From JANWYT01 sp046719465 (GTDB lineage Bacteria; Chloroflexota; Anaerolineae; Aggregatilineales; Phototrophicaceae): a stretch of DNA of 32,420 nucleotides. Location of the stretch: positions 1 to 32,420 of the forward strand of contig JBDNCV010000028.1 in NCBI GenBank assembly GCA_046719465.1, in the 5' to 3' direction. The notes under the pieces were generated by a model. It was not told the DNA's origin and made no database searches. It was given only the letters and a program-made list of their open reading frames with translations. This document shows, in pieces, positions 1-8,108 of the stretch (position 1 is the first letter of the stretch; the number at the start of each line of letters is the position of its first letter). The translations under genes and the position numbers were made by a program.

Positions 1-792
1 CCGCCCGGCGGTAGTGAGGCGGTCGATCTTGAGGATAGGGTTGCCCAGTGGAACGTGCGGTCGCTCTTGCTCTGGCAGCGCCCCCCCGAACATCATCGCA
101 ACCAGCTCTTGCGTGGTAGCGGGCATGACGCGCTGCCCCACGAGCTGGCCGCTGCGCAGGACGATGACTTCATCGCACAGGGCGATGACATCTTCGAGCT
201 TGTGGCTGACGAGCAGGATCGTCATGCGGTCATCGCGGGCCAGCTCACGCAGGGCGTTGAAGAGCGTCTCTTTTTGGTCGGCGGCGATGCCAGTGGTCGG
301 CTCGTCGAGGATCAGCACGCGCACGCCCAACGCCAGCAGGCGCACAATCTCAAGCTGTTGACGCTGTGGGATCGACAGGCGCTCGACGGGCGTATCGGGG
401 TCAAGGTCAAATTCGAAGCGGGTGGCCAGCGCGCTAAGCGACTTACGCGCGTCTTTGAGGGTGCGCCGCTGATAGAGCAGGCCACTTTGCATCCCGTAGA
501 CGAAGTTCTCTAGGACAGTGAACGCGCCCACGTCGAGCGGGTCTTGCTGAAGCATGCCAATCCCGCGGGCGAGCGCCGCCTGCGGGTCAGGGGGGATGGG
601 GGACCCATCCAGCATGATCTGGCCGCTGTCAGGTGGCTGATAGCCCGCAAGGATTTTCATCAAGGTCGACTTGCCAGCGCCATTCTCACCCAAGATGCCA
701 TAGATGCGCCCCGGCATAAACGTCACGCTGATGTCGCGGTTAGCGTGGACGGAGCCAAAGCGCTTGTCGATGTGTTGCAGCTCAATCGTCAT
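1..792 (-). CDS. BMP-family ABC importer ATPase, double-ABC type (3' end cut by window edge)
   Basis: Energises import through the two permeases encoded upstream. The reading frame is open from ATG at 792 to the left edge (264 codons), so the C-terminal part is missing. The first ABC domain shows Walker A GENGAGKST, a degenerate signature reading LSIPQ instead of LSGGQ, and Walker B LILDEPTTG. Near residue 250 a second domain seems to begin (NPILKIDRLTT), as in the roughly 500-residue YufO/NupO-like ATPases with two ABC domains. A GGAG ribosome site lies 8 bases before the start, and only 15 bases separate it from the Rieske gene, so it is the last gene seen in this operon. Family assignment is firm. 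The substrate (nucleoside or purine-like) is inferred from the BMP-type binding protein. Confidence 0.9.
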   Translation of the reverse strand, partial: MTIELQHIDKRFGSVHANRDISVTFMPGRIYGILGENGAGKSTLMKILAGYQPPDSGQIMLDGSPIPPDPQAALARGIGMLQQDPLDVGAFTVLENFVYGMQSGLLYQRRTLKDARKSLSALATRFEFDLDPDTPVERLSIPQRQQLEIVRLLALGVRVLILDEPTTGIAADQKETLFNALRELARDDRMTILLVSHKLEDVIALCDEVIVLRSGQLVGQRVMPATTQELVAMMFGGALPEQERPHVPLGNPILKIDRLTTAGR

Positions 793-807
793 GCATGCTG
801 CTCCGGC

Positions 808-1779
808 TCAAGCTGTGCCAAAACTGAGGCCGAGGGCGTTCAGCCACTTGCGATACGCGATGGCGGTACGGTCGCTGCGCAGGTGCAGCTCAGCTTGGAG
901 GTCGAGCGGCAGAAGCTCAGGGCGCTGTGACTCCACTATGGGGATGTCCTCCCCTGCGACGTGGTCTTGAAAGGCGCGCAGCTCCTCCTCTGGCACGTCG
1001 TAGCTGTGGTTCATCAGCATCCACATCCACGCGACGCTGTGGAGCGTGTCAACGGGGGTAACCATCAGCATGATGGCGAAGCCGTGCGCTGTGGCCTCTT
1101 TGCGGAAGTAGGCCGTGAGCGGGCGAAAGACGCGGTAGGTGTATTCAACGTCCTTGCCAACGTGCGTTCCGTCGGGGTTGGGCTGGTAAACGCGAATGCC
1201 GCTGGCAGTCACGCCTTCGTCGTTGGTGATGACTTCATAGGGCGCGATTTCGGGACGTTCGCGCACGCCCAGCGTGTGCTCATGGACGAAAGGAAAGTGC
1301 GCCACGTCGAGGAAGTTCTCGACGACGCGCGGGCCTGCGGCGCGAAAGTGATACGGCCCGCACAGCACGCGGCGATAGGTGGGATCATCCCACTCGTGGA
1401 ATGGGGCGACATAATCGGACGGCTCGCCGAGGCACACCCAGATTAAGTCGCGTTCGATCTTGGCGTGGTACGTGGTGGCGCGGGCTTTGACGGGCGGCGC
1501 TTGGTCAGGGTGGGCGGGGATGCGGATGCACTGGCCGCTTGCGTCGTATGTCCACCCATGATAGGGACACATGAGGGCGCTGCCGTCGACGATCTCGCCC
1601 AGCGAGAGCTTGACGCCGCGATGCAAGCAGAGGTCTTTCCATGCGAGCACTTGCGCGCCGCTGCGCCAGATGACGATGTCCTCACCCAGCACGCGCGCGC
1701 TGATGATGCCGGTTGCGTCAAGCTGTGAGGCGGGGCCGACGACGTGCCAATCGTTCGTCAAGACAGGGTCGTAAATCAC
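808..1779 (-). CDS. Rieske non-heme iron oxygenase, alpha subunit
   Basis: A 323-residue single-component-type oxygenase subunit that would hydroxylate or demethylate a small, possibly ring-shaped, substrate using electrons from a reductase not seen here. The Rieske 2Fe-2S ligands are C51/H53 (CLHRG) and C71/H74 (CPYHGW). The mononuclear iron motif is D158, H161 and H166 in the stretch NFLDVAHFPFVH. Length fits the VanA/dicamba-demethylase class. The start is GTG at 1779, about 8 bases after a GGGGAG ribosome site. The gene sits between the permease and ATPase genes of a BMP-type importer, on the same strand with short gaps, which suggests it acts on the imported compound. Purine or methylxanthine chemistry is a guess from context. 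No ferredoxin or reductase gene is in the window. Confidence 0.88.
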   Translation of the reverse strand: MIYDPVLTNDWHVVGPASQLDATGIISARVLGEDIVIWRSGAQVLAWKDLCLHRGVKLSLGEIVDGSALMCPYHGWTYDASGQCIRIPAHPDQAPPVKARATTYHAKIERDLIWVCLGEPSDYVAPFHEWDDPTYRRVLCGPYHFRAAGPRVVENFLDVAHFPFVHEHTLGVRERPEIAPYEVITNDEGVTASGIRVYQPNPDGTHVGKDVEYTYRVFRPLTAYFRKEATAHGFAIMLMVTPVDTLHSVAWMWMLMNHSYDVPEEELRAFQDHVAGEDIPIVESQRPELLPLDLQAELHLRSDRTAIAYRKWLNALGLSFGTA

Positions 1780-1811
1780 CGTGGTTTCTCCCCTTGTGGT
1801 GGTGGTAAGGC

Positions 1812-2807
1812 CTAATCTGGGTCAAAGCGCGTGCCGAGCGCCGCCGGTGGATCTGACCGTAAGAACGAGCGCAGGCGATTTTGAACGGGGCGCGGCATGG
1901 CGCGCAGCAGCCGGTCGATGCTGCCGCTGCTGACGAGCAGCAGCGTGAGGATCATCAGCACCCACGGCAGCGCATTCAGCAGGACGAAGTTGATCGGGAT
2001 GGCTTGATCGAAGATCACAAGCCCGTTGCGCTGGATATCGGCGGAGACGGCGCGCAGCGCCGCGAACAAGTAGGCCCCTAACAGCACTCGGAACGGATGC
2101 CACCCGCCGAAGATGACAATGGCCAGCGCGATCCAGCCATCCCCGGCCATGCTGGGCGGGACGGCGAGGCCGGGCTTGAAGGTTAGCGCGTAGGAAGCCC
2201 CCGCCACGCCCACCAGCGCGCCGCCGATGGCGGTGAACAGATAGCGCTGGGCGTTGACGCGCGTGCCGCGGGCGTAGGCTGCTTCAGGGCGTTCTCCAAC
2301 GGCGCGATGGGCAAGGCCACCGCGCGTCCGGAAGAGCCAGAACCACGCCACGATAACCAAGACGTAGCTGAAGTAGACGAACAGGTTCTGGCGGAAGAAA
2401 ATCGTCCCGATGATCGGTAGATCGGCCAGCAGGGGGATGTCGAGGCGGGTGATCTGCGGCCCGGGGATGCGCGTGTAGCCCTGCGACAGGAAGATGGCGA
2501 GGTCGGTGCAGAGCAGGGTCAGCACGAAGCCGACGGCCACTTGGTCTTGGCGCAGCTTGATGTTGGTGAAGGCGATCAGTACAGCGACTAGCAGCCCGAC
2601 GACCATCGCGGCCAGCACGCCGAGGGCGGCGCTGCCCGTTGCAAAGGCGACCACAAACGCCGCGACCGACGCGAGGATGATGCTGCCATCCAGCGATAGG
2701 TTGATGACGCCAGCGCGCTCGGTCAGCGTTTCACCCATGGCGGCGATCACAAACGGGGTGGCGTTGGCGATGACGCTGCTGAGCGTGCGCAGAAACTCCT
2801 CGCTCAT
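1812..2807 (-). CDS. BMP-type ABC importer permease, second subunit (YufQ/NupQ-like)
   Basis: Inner-membrane subunit of 331 residues, rich in hydrophobic segments, of the BPD_transp_2 family used by sugar and nucleoside importers. The family-typical stretch ERAGVINLSLDG near residues 31-42 lies just after the first helix, followed by about eight membrane segments. Its ATG overlaps the stop of the upstream permease in an ATGA (2804-2807), indicating translational coupling and a heterodimeric channel. It is followed 32 bases later by the Rieske oxygenase gene. The substrate cannot be read from the permease itself. Confidence 0.9.
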   Translation of the reverse strand: MSEEFLRTLSSVIANATPFVIAAMGETLTERAGVINLSLDGSIILASVAAFVVAFATGSAALGVLAAMVVGLLVAVLIAFTNIKLRQDQVAVGFVLTLLCTDLAIFLSQGYTRIPGPQITRLDIPLLADLPIIGTIFFRQNLFVYFSYVLVIVAWFWLFRTRGGLAHRAVGERPEAAYARGTRVNAQRYLFTAIGGALVGVAGASYALTFKPGLAVPPSMAGDGWIALAIVIFGGWHPFRVLLGAYLFAALRAVSADIQRNGLVIFDQAIPINFVLLNALPWVLMILTLLLVSSGSIDRLLRAMPRPVQNRLRSFLRSDPPAALGTRFDPD

Positions 2808-3931
2808 GATGTGTCCTTTGCTGCAAGGGTAGGTGGATCACTGGTGACGGGCAGTGGTGGGGGGGATTTGTCGCTCTCAGGGAGCCAGAGCTGGCGAACG
2901 CCGTTGCCGATCAGCACGCACAGCACGAGCAGCCCCTGAAGTACGCCCGCGAGCGAGGCGTCGAGCTGCATGGTGGTGCGGAGGCGGGTGCTGCCCACGA
3001 TGACGATGGCGAAGCCCAGCGTGATAAGCGGCACAAGCATCGGGCGCACGCCGATGAGCAAGATCACCAGCACGCCCAAGAAGCCGATGCCACCCGAGAC
3101 AAGCGGGCGCAAGCTGGCGTAGGTGAACAACACGCGATAGCTGCCTGCAATGCCTGCGAGCGCCCCGCAGATCACGAAGGCCAGCAGCAGATTGCGCTGA
3201 GTAGGGATGCCGAGCAGCACGGCTGACTTCATATTGCGACCGACCGCTTTTAGTTCCAGCCCCCAGCGCGTTCCCCACAGCACGAGGGCAACGACGACGA
3301 CCGCGACCACTGCCAGCCCAATCCCGAGGGGGCTGGTGGGAAACTCTGCTGAAACGCTGGGATAGAGCGCCACGCGCGGGAACTGCTGTGTTCCTTGGGC
3401 GCTGCCACCGATGGGCGGCTGCCACGGCCCTGAGATCAAATAGATGCTGAACACGTTCATGATGGCGTTCAGCGCCACGCCGCCGAAAATCTCGTTGATG
3501 CCGAGGCGCGTCTTCAAAACGCCGCACACCAGCGCCCACAGCATGCCTGCTGCTGCGCCAAGTGCGATGGAGGCCATAATGACCAGCTCAGGGGAGAGTT
3601 GGTCGGGGTTGAGGCTCTCGTTTTGCAAGATGGCCATGGGGACGATGCTTGCGCCCACTGCGCCTGCCATGATCTGCCCCTCAACGCCGATGTTCCAAAG
3701 GCCAGCGCGGAAGGTCATCACAAGGCCGGTCGCTGCGAGGGTGAGGGGAATCCAAAAGTTGAGCACACCGGCAAATGTGCGTTCGTTGCGGAAAGCCCCC
3801 TCCATGATGCGCTCGAAGACTTCAATGGGGCTGCGGCCGACGGCCAAAACAAGCAGCGCCGTGATGATGAGAGCGGCCACGATGGGCATCAACACCAATG
3901 CACCGCGCTTGAAGCTGTTTGAAAAGGTCAT
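2804..3931 (-). CDS. BMP-type ABC importer permease, first subunit (YufP/NupP-like)
   Basis: A 375-residue inner-membrane permease of the BPD_transp_2 family. The conserved GLWNIGVEGQ stretch near residues 78-87 marks it as the partner type of YufP. The C-terminus is a proline-rich cytoplasmic tail after the last helix. It overlaps the next permease by four bases. The 73-base gap to the binding-protein gene contains a terminator-like hairpin (3955-3990), so it is probably made in smaller amounts than the binding protein. Family and role are clear; transported compound is inferred only. Confidence 0.9.
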   Translation of the reverse strand: MTFSNSFKRGALVLMPIVAALIITALLVLAVGRSPIEVFERIMEGAFRNERTFAGVLNFWIPLTLAATGLVMTFRAGLWNIGVEGQIMAGAVGASIVPMAILQNESLNPDQLSPELVIMASIALGAAAGMLWALVCGVLKTRLGINEIFGGVALNAIMNVFSIYLISGPWQPPIGGSAQGTQQFPRVALYPSVSAEFPTSPLGIGLAVVAVVVVALVLWGTRWGLELKAVGRNMKSAVLLGIPTQRNLLLAFVICGALAGIAGSYRVLFTYASLRPLVSGGIGFLGVLVILLIGVRPMLVPLITLGFAIVIVGSTRLRTTMQLDASLAGVLQGLLVLCVLIGNGVRQLWLPESDKSPPPLPVTSDPPTLAAKDTS

Positions 3932-3954
3932 ACGTGTTCCTGACGATCCTGACG

Positions 3955-3990
3955 CAAAAACAGGGCATCCACCGCGCGGTGGATACCCTG
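3955..3990 (-). terminator. Intercistronic terminator/attenuator after the BMP binding-protein gene
   Basis: On the minus strand an inverted repeat (CAGGG.ATCCACCGC pairing with GCGGTGGAT.CCCTG, 3961-3990) is followed directly by a run of five T (complement of 3956-3960). It lies between the binding-protein stop and the first permease start. A partial terminator or RNA-stabilising stem here is a common way to give more binding protein than membrane subunits. Confidence 0.65.
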
Positions 3991-4004
3991 TTCGTTAGGG
4001 GCTG

Positions 4005-5210
4005 TTATTGGCTTGCGCCCAGCATACCCTCGAGGAGCTGCGGCAGGAACCAGATATCCAGCAGATCGACCGGTTCACCCTCCTCAGCCAGTACGCTGCC
4101 GTCTTGATAATTGATCGGCCCGACCCACAGGAAGATCTGATCCTCGGTGCTGTTCATGAACTCGGACATCTTCTCAGCAAAGTCGATCAAGTTAGGGATG
4201 CTTTCCTCGGGGAAGCCCGCGCCGTTCAAGTAGCCGATGATCGAGGTGTCAGCACCCGTGTAGAAGCCTTCCTCGCTGATTTCTTCCCAGACGGGTTCTA
4301 ACCATTCCCACGCTTGCTCCCACGTGCCCGCCTGCACTTCCAGCGCGGTGGCGAGGTAAGCTGGCCCCCAGTTGTAGTAGGCGACGCCCAGACAAGCATC
4401 GGGCGCTTCGCTGCACCCAGCGGCGTTGCCGTAGGGGATGGCGAAGGTGCGCTGGCCTTGCGCGGCGAACTGACCCGCCACCGCGATCGACTCGGTGGTG
4501 TCGATGCCGCTGATGATGACATCCGCGCCACCGTTTATGAACTCTGTGGCGACCTCAGTCGGGTCCAGCGTCACGCCCGGGATGTTGAACCAGAAGCCGA
4601 TCCAGACGATCTCAAACTTGAGCGCGTCGGGATCCAAGCCGCGGTAGGTCTCGTAGCAGTAGCGCGCGCCCAAGTAGGAGCTGGCGGCGAGGCGGCGCGT
4701 TTCGGGGTTGATCAGGGCGCCGAGGTAGCCAATGCTGCCGGTTTCAGTGGCGAGGGCAGCAGCACAGCCTGCGAGCAGGCGCGGCGCTTCCATCATGCCG
4801 TTGAAGTTGCCAACGTTGGCGGGCGCACCCTCCAAGACGTTGCTGCCAGTGATGTTGATGAAGACGACATCGGGGAATGCCTCGGCGACGATGTTGGTGT
4901 CCTCCTCGAAGCTGTCGGAGGTGGTGAAGATGACCTTTGCGCCGTCATCGACCATGTCCGAGACGACATCGAGCAGCGTCACGCCCGGGGAGTCGGCAGG
5001 GTTGAGGCTCTCAAACACGATCTTGCGCGCGCCGGGCATGTTAGCCTCGACGTATTCAGCCGCTTCAAAGTGCGATTGGCTCCAACCGCCGTCGTTGCGC
5101 GGCCCGACCAGAACAACACCGAAAATAAATTCTTCCTGTGCTTGCGCTGGGGCGAACAGCAGTGCCCCCAGCAGCGTCACCAGACACATCACCCACACTC
5201 TACGAACCAT
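4005..5210 (-). CDS. BMP-family substrate-binding lipoprotein-like protein (signal peptide, no lipobox)
   Basis: Extracytoplasmic binding protein of 401 residues feeding the adjacent permeases. Residues 1-24 form a signal peptide ending AQA before QEEF, with no lipobox cysteine, so it is probably released or held by other means. The mature protein starts with the family-like FGVVLVGPRNDGGWSQ and includes ISGIDT, matching the Bmp/Med (PnrA-like) fold known for nucleosides. The ATG at 5210 follows an AAGGAG ribosome site by 9 bases. It is the first gene of the minus-strand operon and diverges from the globin gene. Exact ligand is not visible; nucleoside, purine or another small polar compound is possible. 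Confidence 0.88.
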   Translation of the reverse strand: MVRRVWVMCLVTLLGALLFAPAQAQEEFIFGVVLVGPRNDGGWSQSHFEAAEYVEANMPGARKIVFESLNPADSPGVTLLDVVSDMVDDGAKVIFTTSDSFEEDTNIVAEAFPDVVFINITGSNVLEGAPANVGNFNGMMEAPRLLAGCAAALATETGSIGYLGALINPETRRLAASSYLGARYCYETYRGLDPDALKFEIVWIGFWFNIPGVTLDPTEVATEFINGGADVIISGIDTTESIAVAGQFAAQGQRTFAIPYGNAAGCSEAPDACLGVAYYNWGPAYLATALEVQAGTWEQAWEWLEPVWEEISEEGFYTGADTSIIGYLNGAGFPEESIPNLIDFAEKMSEFMNSTEDQIFLWVGPINYQDGSVLAEEGEPVDLLDIWFLPQLLEGMLGASQ

Positions 5211-5330
5211 AGTTTAGCGCTCCTTGAGATGAAAAACCAACCCAAACAAAGAGTTTAACACGTCATTAACAAGAGGACATCCACAAAACGCACGAAAATC
5301 GGCCGTAGAAATTGTGACATCCTTGTGATT

Positions 5331-5359
5331 GTTATGAAACTCGTGTGGCATTGGCACAA
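5331..5359 (-). promoter_or_regulatory. Candidate promoter for the BMP importer operon
   Basis: On the minus strand TTGTGC (complement of 5354-5359) and CATAAC (complement of 5331-5336) are separated by 17 bases. Both boxes match the sigma70 consensus only partly, so this is tentative. It would give a leader of about 110 bases. Confidence 0.3.
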
Positions 5360-5381
5360 ACGCCGGGTTCAGGCATACAAT
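5351..5381 (+). promoter_or_regulatory. Candidate promoter for the globin operon
   Basis: TTGGCA at 5351-5356 and TACAAT at 5376-5381, separated by 19 bases, which is longer than ideal (a 17-base spacing to CATACA is the alternative). The start codon follows within about 35 bases. Tentative. Confidence 0.35.
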
Positions 5382-5415
5382 GAGAACAGCGATTGTCTTT
5401 TAGGTTGTGTGTTGG

Positions 5416-5808
5416 ATGGACACAGAGAACATCAGCGTTTATGAGTTTGTGGGCGGAGATGCCACCTTCTGGGCGCTCGTTGAGGCGTTTTATCGGCGTG
5501 TTGAAGCTGACCCTGAACTGCGCCCGATGTTCCCAGCAGATTTAGAGGCGGGCAAGCGCTGGCAAGCTTTGTTTCTGATTCAATACTGGGGTGGGCCGAG
5601 CTACTACCACGATGAGCGCGGTCACCCACGGCTGCGGATGCGCCACATGCCGTACCCCATCACGCCGCAAGCGCGCGCCGCTTGGCTGAGGCATATGCTC
5701 GACGCGATTGATGAGGTGGGCATTGCAGAGCCGGCGCGAAGCATGATGCGCGAATACTTTACCAACGGATCAGCGTTTATGATTAACAGTAGAGGCTCAA
5801 CAGAATGA
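5416..5808 (+). CDS. Group II truncated hemoglobin (trHbO-like)
   Basis: A 130-residue heme protein of the two-over-two globin fold that binds O2 or NO and is usually linked to oxidative or nitrosative defence. Family marks are YEFVGG at the N-terminus, FYRRV with the B10 tyrosine, QYWGGP, GHPRLRMRH with the proximal histidine, and AWLRHM with the G8 tryptophan. The CD1 position appears to be Phe (MFPADL) where Mycobacterium GlbO has Tyr. I start at ATG 5416; an in-frame GTG at 5407 adds three residues but has poor ribosome-site spacing. The stop overlaps the next ATG by four bases, so it is coupled to a membrane-protein gene. Confidence 0.9.
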   Translation: MDTENISVYEFVGGDATFWALVEAFYRRVEADPELRPMFPADLEAGKRWQALFLIQYWGGPSYYHDERGHPRLRMRHMPYPITPQARAAWLRHMLDAIDEVGIAEPARSMMREYFTNGSAFMINSRGSTE

Positions 5809-6140
5809 CGTGGCTGCTGGAGCTGGCGCGCCCGTGGCGCATCCTGTTTGTGGCGTTCAACGCGGCGGGCGTTGTGTTAGCGGTGTTTGCGCTGGTGGAT
5901 CGCATCTACATTCAGTATTTTCTCGACCCCGCGACGATTGTCGTGCCATCCTATATTTCAGTGGCGTTGGGCGCGGCGATGTACGTTTGGGGGTATTATC
6001 TGTTTGTGGGCACGCGCGGCGTCAAGCTGGGCGTGCGGCGTGGTAGGCCGCTTTATCTTGCGATTGCGCTCACGGTGCTGGTGGTTAACGTGGTGCTGAT
6101 CGTCTATGGTATGTCATTAACCGATTCATTGGCAGGTTGA
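5805..6140 (+). CDS. Small three-helix membrane protein, unknown function
   Basis: A 111-residue protein with three likely membrane segments (about residues 10-32, 48-68 and 80-102) and a short basic loop (GVKLGVRRGRP) between the second and third. I do not recognise a family. Its ATG overlaps the globin stop in ATGA and the next gene follows after 12 bases, so it is made together with the hemoglobin and a lipoprotein. A role next to the respiratory chain or gas sensing would be speculation. Confidence 0.75.
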   Translation: MTWLLELARPWRILFVAFNAAGVVLAVFALVDRIYIQYFLDPATIVVPSYISVALGAAMYVWGYYLFVGTRGVKLGVRRGRPLYLAIALTVLVVNVVLIVYGMSLTDSLAG

Positions 6141-6152
6141 AGGGGGAAGCAT

Positions 6153-6770
6153 ATGTCTAGGTTGCGTCTTGGGCTGATGCTGATGGTGTGTGCGCTGGCC
6201 AGCGCTTGTAACGGGGGAGGCGAGGCGCTGCCGACGCTCGTTCCAGTTGAGGTGACGCCCCCAACTGTTGAAGCCACCCCGACGGATGCAGCGCCAGCCG
6301 AGCCGACTGCGACGTCTACGCCAGTGCGGACGCGCCCTACGCTGCCACCCACCTTCACGCCTACACCGACCCAGACTGAGGAACCCACACCGACGCGCGT
6401 TTTCCCAACGGCAACCCCGTTTATTTCTGCTGCGACGCCTGACCCCAACTGCGCCCTGTTTACGGTGGACTTTGAGGCCAGCACCACCCAATTCACAGTG
6501 GGCGAGGCGCCGCGCATTGCGTGGAACGGCATGCCGGGGGCAGAGCTGTACCGCATCATCATCCGCACTGAGAATGAGCGAGTTGTGACGGATCAAATCT
6601 ACATTGCTGAGACGCGCTACGAGCTGCCGCCGAATTTGTTCACAGCGGGGGTGGCCTACGGTTGGGAGGTCTACCCGATCAATGCGCGCAACGATCAGAT
6701 GTGCTTCGCAATTGGCTCCATTTTGATCCCGACTCAACCTCTGACGATCCCCAGCGGGGGAGATCGTTAG
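6153..6770 (+). CDS. Lipoprotein with Pro/Thr-rich linker, unknown function
   Basis: A 205-residue predicted lipoprotein. The signal peptide ends in the lipobox LASAC with the lipid-bearing cysteine at residue 19. Residues 25-100 are a low-complexity linker of Pro, Thr, Ala and Glu, a style common in Chloroflexota surface proteins. Residues 100-205 form a compact domain with beta-strand character (PRIAWNGMPGAELYRIIIR) that resembles a fibronectin-type fold by pattern only. An AGGGGGA ribosome site precedes the ATG. It is the last gene of the globin operon and converges with thyX, 9 bases apart. Confidence 0.75.
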   Translation: MSRLRLGLMLMVCALASACNGGGEALPTLVPVEVTPPTVEATPTDAAPAEPTATSTPVRTRPTLPPTFTPTPTQTEEPTPTRVFPTATPFISAATPDPNCALFTVDFEASTTQFTVGEAPRIAWNGMPGAELYRIIIRTENERVVTDQIYIAETRYELPPNLFTAGVAYGWEVYPINARNDQMCFAIGSILIPTQPLTIPSGGDR

Positions 6771-6779
6771 GGGGTAAGG

Positions 6780-7505
6780 CTAACGAGCGTCGGGGTTGAG
6801 CCGATACAGCTCAAACGCTTCAGCCGTCCACGGGAGCGCGGGTTTGAAGAAGTGGTGATAGATTGTCTCGGCGTAGGCGCGGATTTCATACTGCGCGTCG
6901 GCCGCCATTCGCAGACGCAAGAAGTGCATCAGGTTATGCGCGTCTACTTTGGTGACCCACGTGTAATAGACGCTGAAGCCCGGCAAAAATAGGCGCGCGA
7001 TCTCACGGGCGACGCCGCGCTGGAGCGCATCCTCATACAGCTCATAGCTGCGCTGGTAGTGGTCGAGCAGGTTCTGGGTCAGCAGCGCGTTATCCTCTGC
7101 GGCCACTTCACCCTCACTGGCTTGCTTGTTGTCCTTGGCTTGGCGCCGCCATACGCTGGGCACGTAGAAATCGTCCTCCTCAAACGGCGTGTAGCGCCCG
7201 GACTGCGCGTTGAGGTTCCATGTGCGATGGCGCACCCACTGCCACCATGTCACGAGCGGGGCACGCACGCGGAACTTAAACTCGACCATCTCGAACGGGC
7301 TGGTATGCTGATGCCGCAGCAGGTAGAAGAGCAGCTTGCGGTCTTTTTCTTCGCCTTTGCTCTCCCCGAGGAAGCTTACGCGGGCGGCGTTGACAATGGC
7401 AAGGTCACCGCTGACGCCTGCGGCGGGATGCGGCATTAGGTCGATGAGTTCAACCCAGCCTTTATCAAGTACAGGGACACGTTTATTGAGGAGGTCGGCG
7501 GTCAT
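6780..7505 (-). CDS. thyX: FAD-dependent thymidylate synthase ThyX
   Basis: Makes dTMP from dUMP with methylene-tetrahydrofolate, FAD and NADPH, releasing tetrahydrofolate. The diagnostic RHRx7S motif is at residues 92-102, followed by GRYT. Upstream is RHQHTSPFEMVEF, the family HTSPFEH stretch with Met in place of the final His. Length of 241 residues is normal. The ribosome site AGGA overlaps the ruvA stop codon region, 10 bases before the ATG, indicating cotranscription with yebC, ruvC and ruvA. It ends 9 bases from the convergent lipoprotein gene. Confidence 0.95.
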   Translation of the reverse strand: MTADLLNKRVPVLDKGWVELIDLMPHPAAGVSGDLAIVNAARVSFLGESKGEEKDRKLLFYLLRHQHTSPFEMVEFKFRVRAPLVTWWQWVRHRTWNLNAQSGRYTPFEEDDFYVPSVWRRQAKDNKQASEGEVAAEDNALLTQNLLDHYQRSYELYEDALQRGVAREIARLFLPGFSVYYTWVTKVDAHNLMHFLRLRMAADAQYEIRAYAETIYHHFFKPALPWTAEAFELYRLNPDAR

Positions 7506-7517
7506 GGCGGCGTTATC

Positions 7518-8096
7518 CTATCGACTGAGGAATTGGAGACACAAGCGGATGCGCTCTTGGACGTCATCCGGCGCGCTGAGCGGCAGGGCTTGAATGGCGC
7601 GCTGGGCCTCAATGACGCTGAAGCCAAGCGCGATGAGCGCATCCATCACGTCGCTGTTGGTGCTGCTGAAGTCTGCACCCGGCACAGTATCAAGGCCCAT
7701 GGGCAGCTTGTCTTTGAGTTCAATCAAGATTTTCTTGGCGGTCTTTTGGCCGATGCCCGGGACGCGCGTCAAGCTTTCGGCGTGTTCGCTGGCGACGGCT
7801 GCGCGCAGATTGTCCATCGACATGAACGAGAGGATTTGAATGGCCAGCTTGGGGCCGACCCCGCTTACCTTGAGCAGGGTGTCGAACATGTCGCGCTCGG
7901 CCTCGGTGGCAAAGGCGAACAAGGTCATCGCATCCTCGCGGACGATGAGGCGCGTCAGCAGGAAGCACGGCTCATCGACGGCGCATTTATCATGGGCGGC
8001 GCGGGTGGTAAAGGCCTCATAGCCGACCCCATGCGCGTCGATGATGACGCTGTCGGCGTTTTTGTACAGCACTCGGCCATGCAGAGCAGCGATCAT
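7518..8096 (-). CDS. ruvA: Holliday junction branch-migration protein RuvA
   Basis: Binds four-way DNA junctions and loads the RuvB motor. The N-terminal OB fold (about 1-62) starts MIAALHGRV, two helix-hairpin-helix motifs follow (VSGVGPKLA near 77-85 and VPGIGQKTA near 112-120), and the C-terminal RuvB-contacting domain is at about 150-192 (DVMDALIALGF). I choose ATG 8096 (192 residues) because RuvA normally starts MIxxLxG and a GAGG ribosome site lies 6 bases upstream; an in-frame GTG at 8108 would add four residues. The gene follows ruvC closely. No ruvB gene is visible here. Confidence 0.93.
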   Translation of the reverse strand: MIAALHGRVLYKNADSVIIDAHGVGYEAFTTRAAHDKCAVDEPCFLLTRLIVREDAMTLFAFATEAERDMFDTLLKVSGVGPKLAIQILSFMSMDNLRAAVASEHAESLTRVPGIGQKTAKKILIELKDKLPMGLDTVPGADFSSTNSDVMDALIALGFSVIEAQRAIQALPLSAPDDVQERIRLCLQFLSR

Positions 8097-8108
8097 TGTC
8101 TGCCTCAC

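Noticed and set aside
4314..5258. Plus-strand open frame of 314 codons opposite the BMP binding-protein gene
   Set aside because: Antisense shadow; the minus-strand frame has a signal peptide, ribosome site and family motifs.
6126..6737. Minus-strand open frames opposite the Pro/Thr-rich lipoprotein gene
   Set aside because: The plus strand has a ribosome site, lipobox and operon position; low-complexity DNA leaves both strands open.
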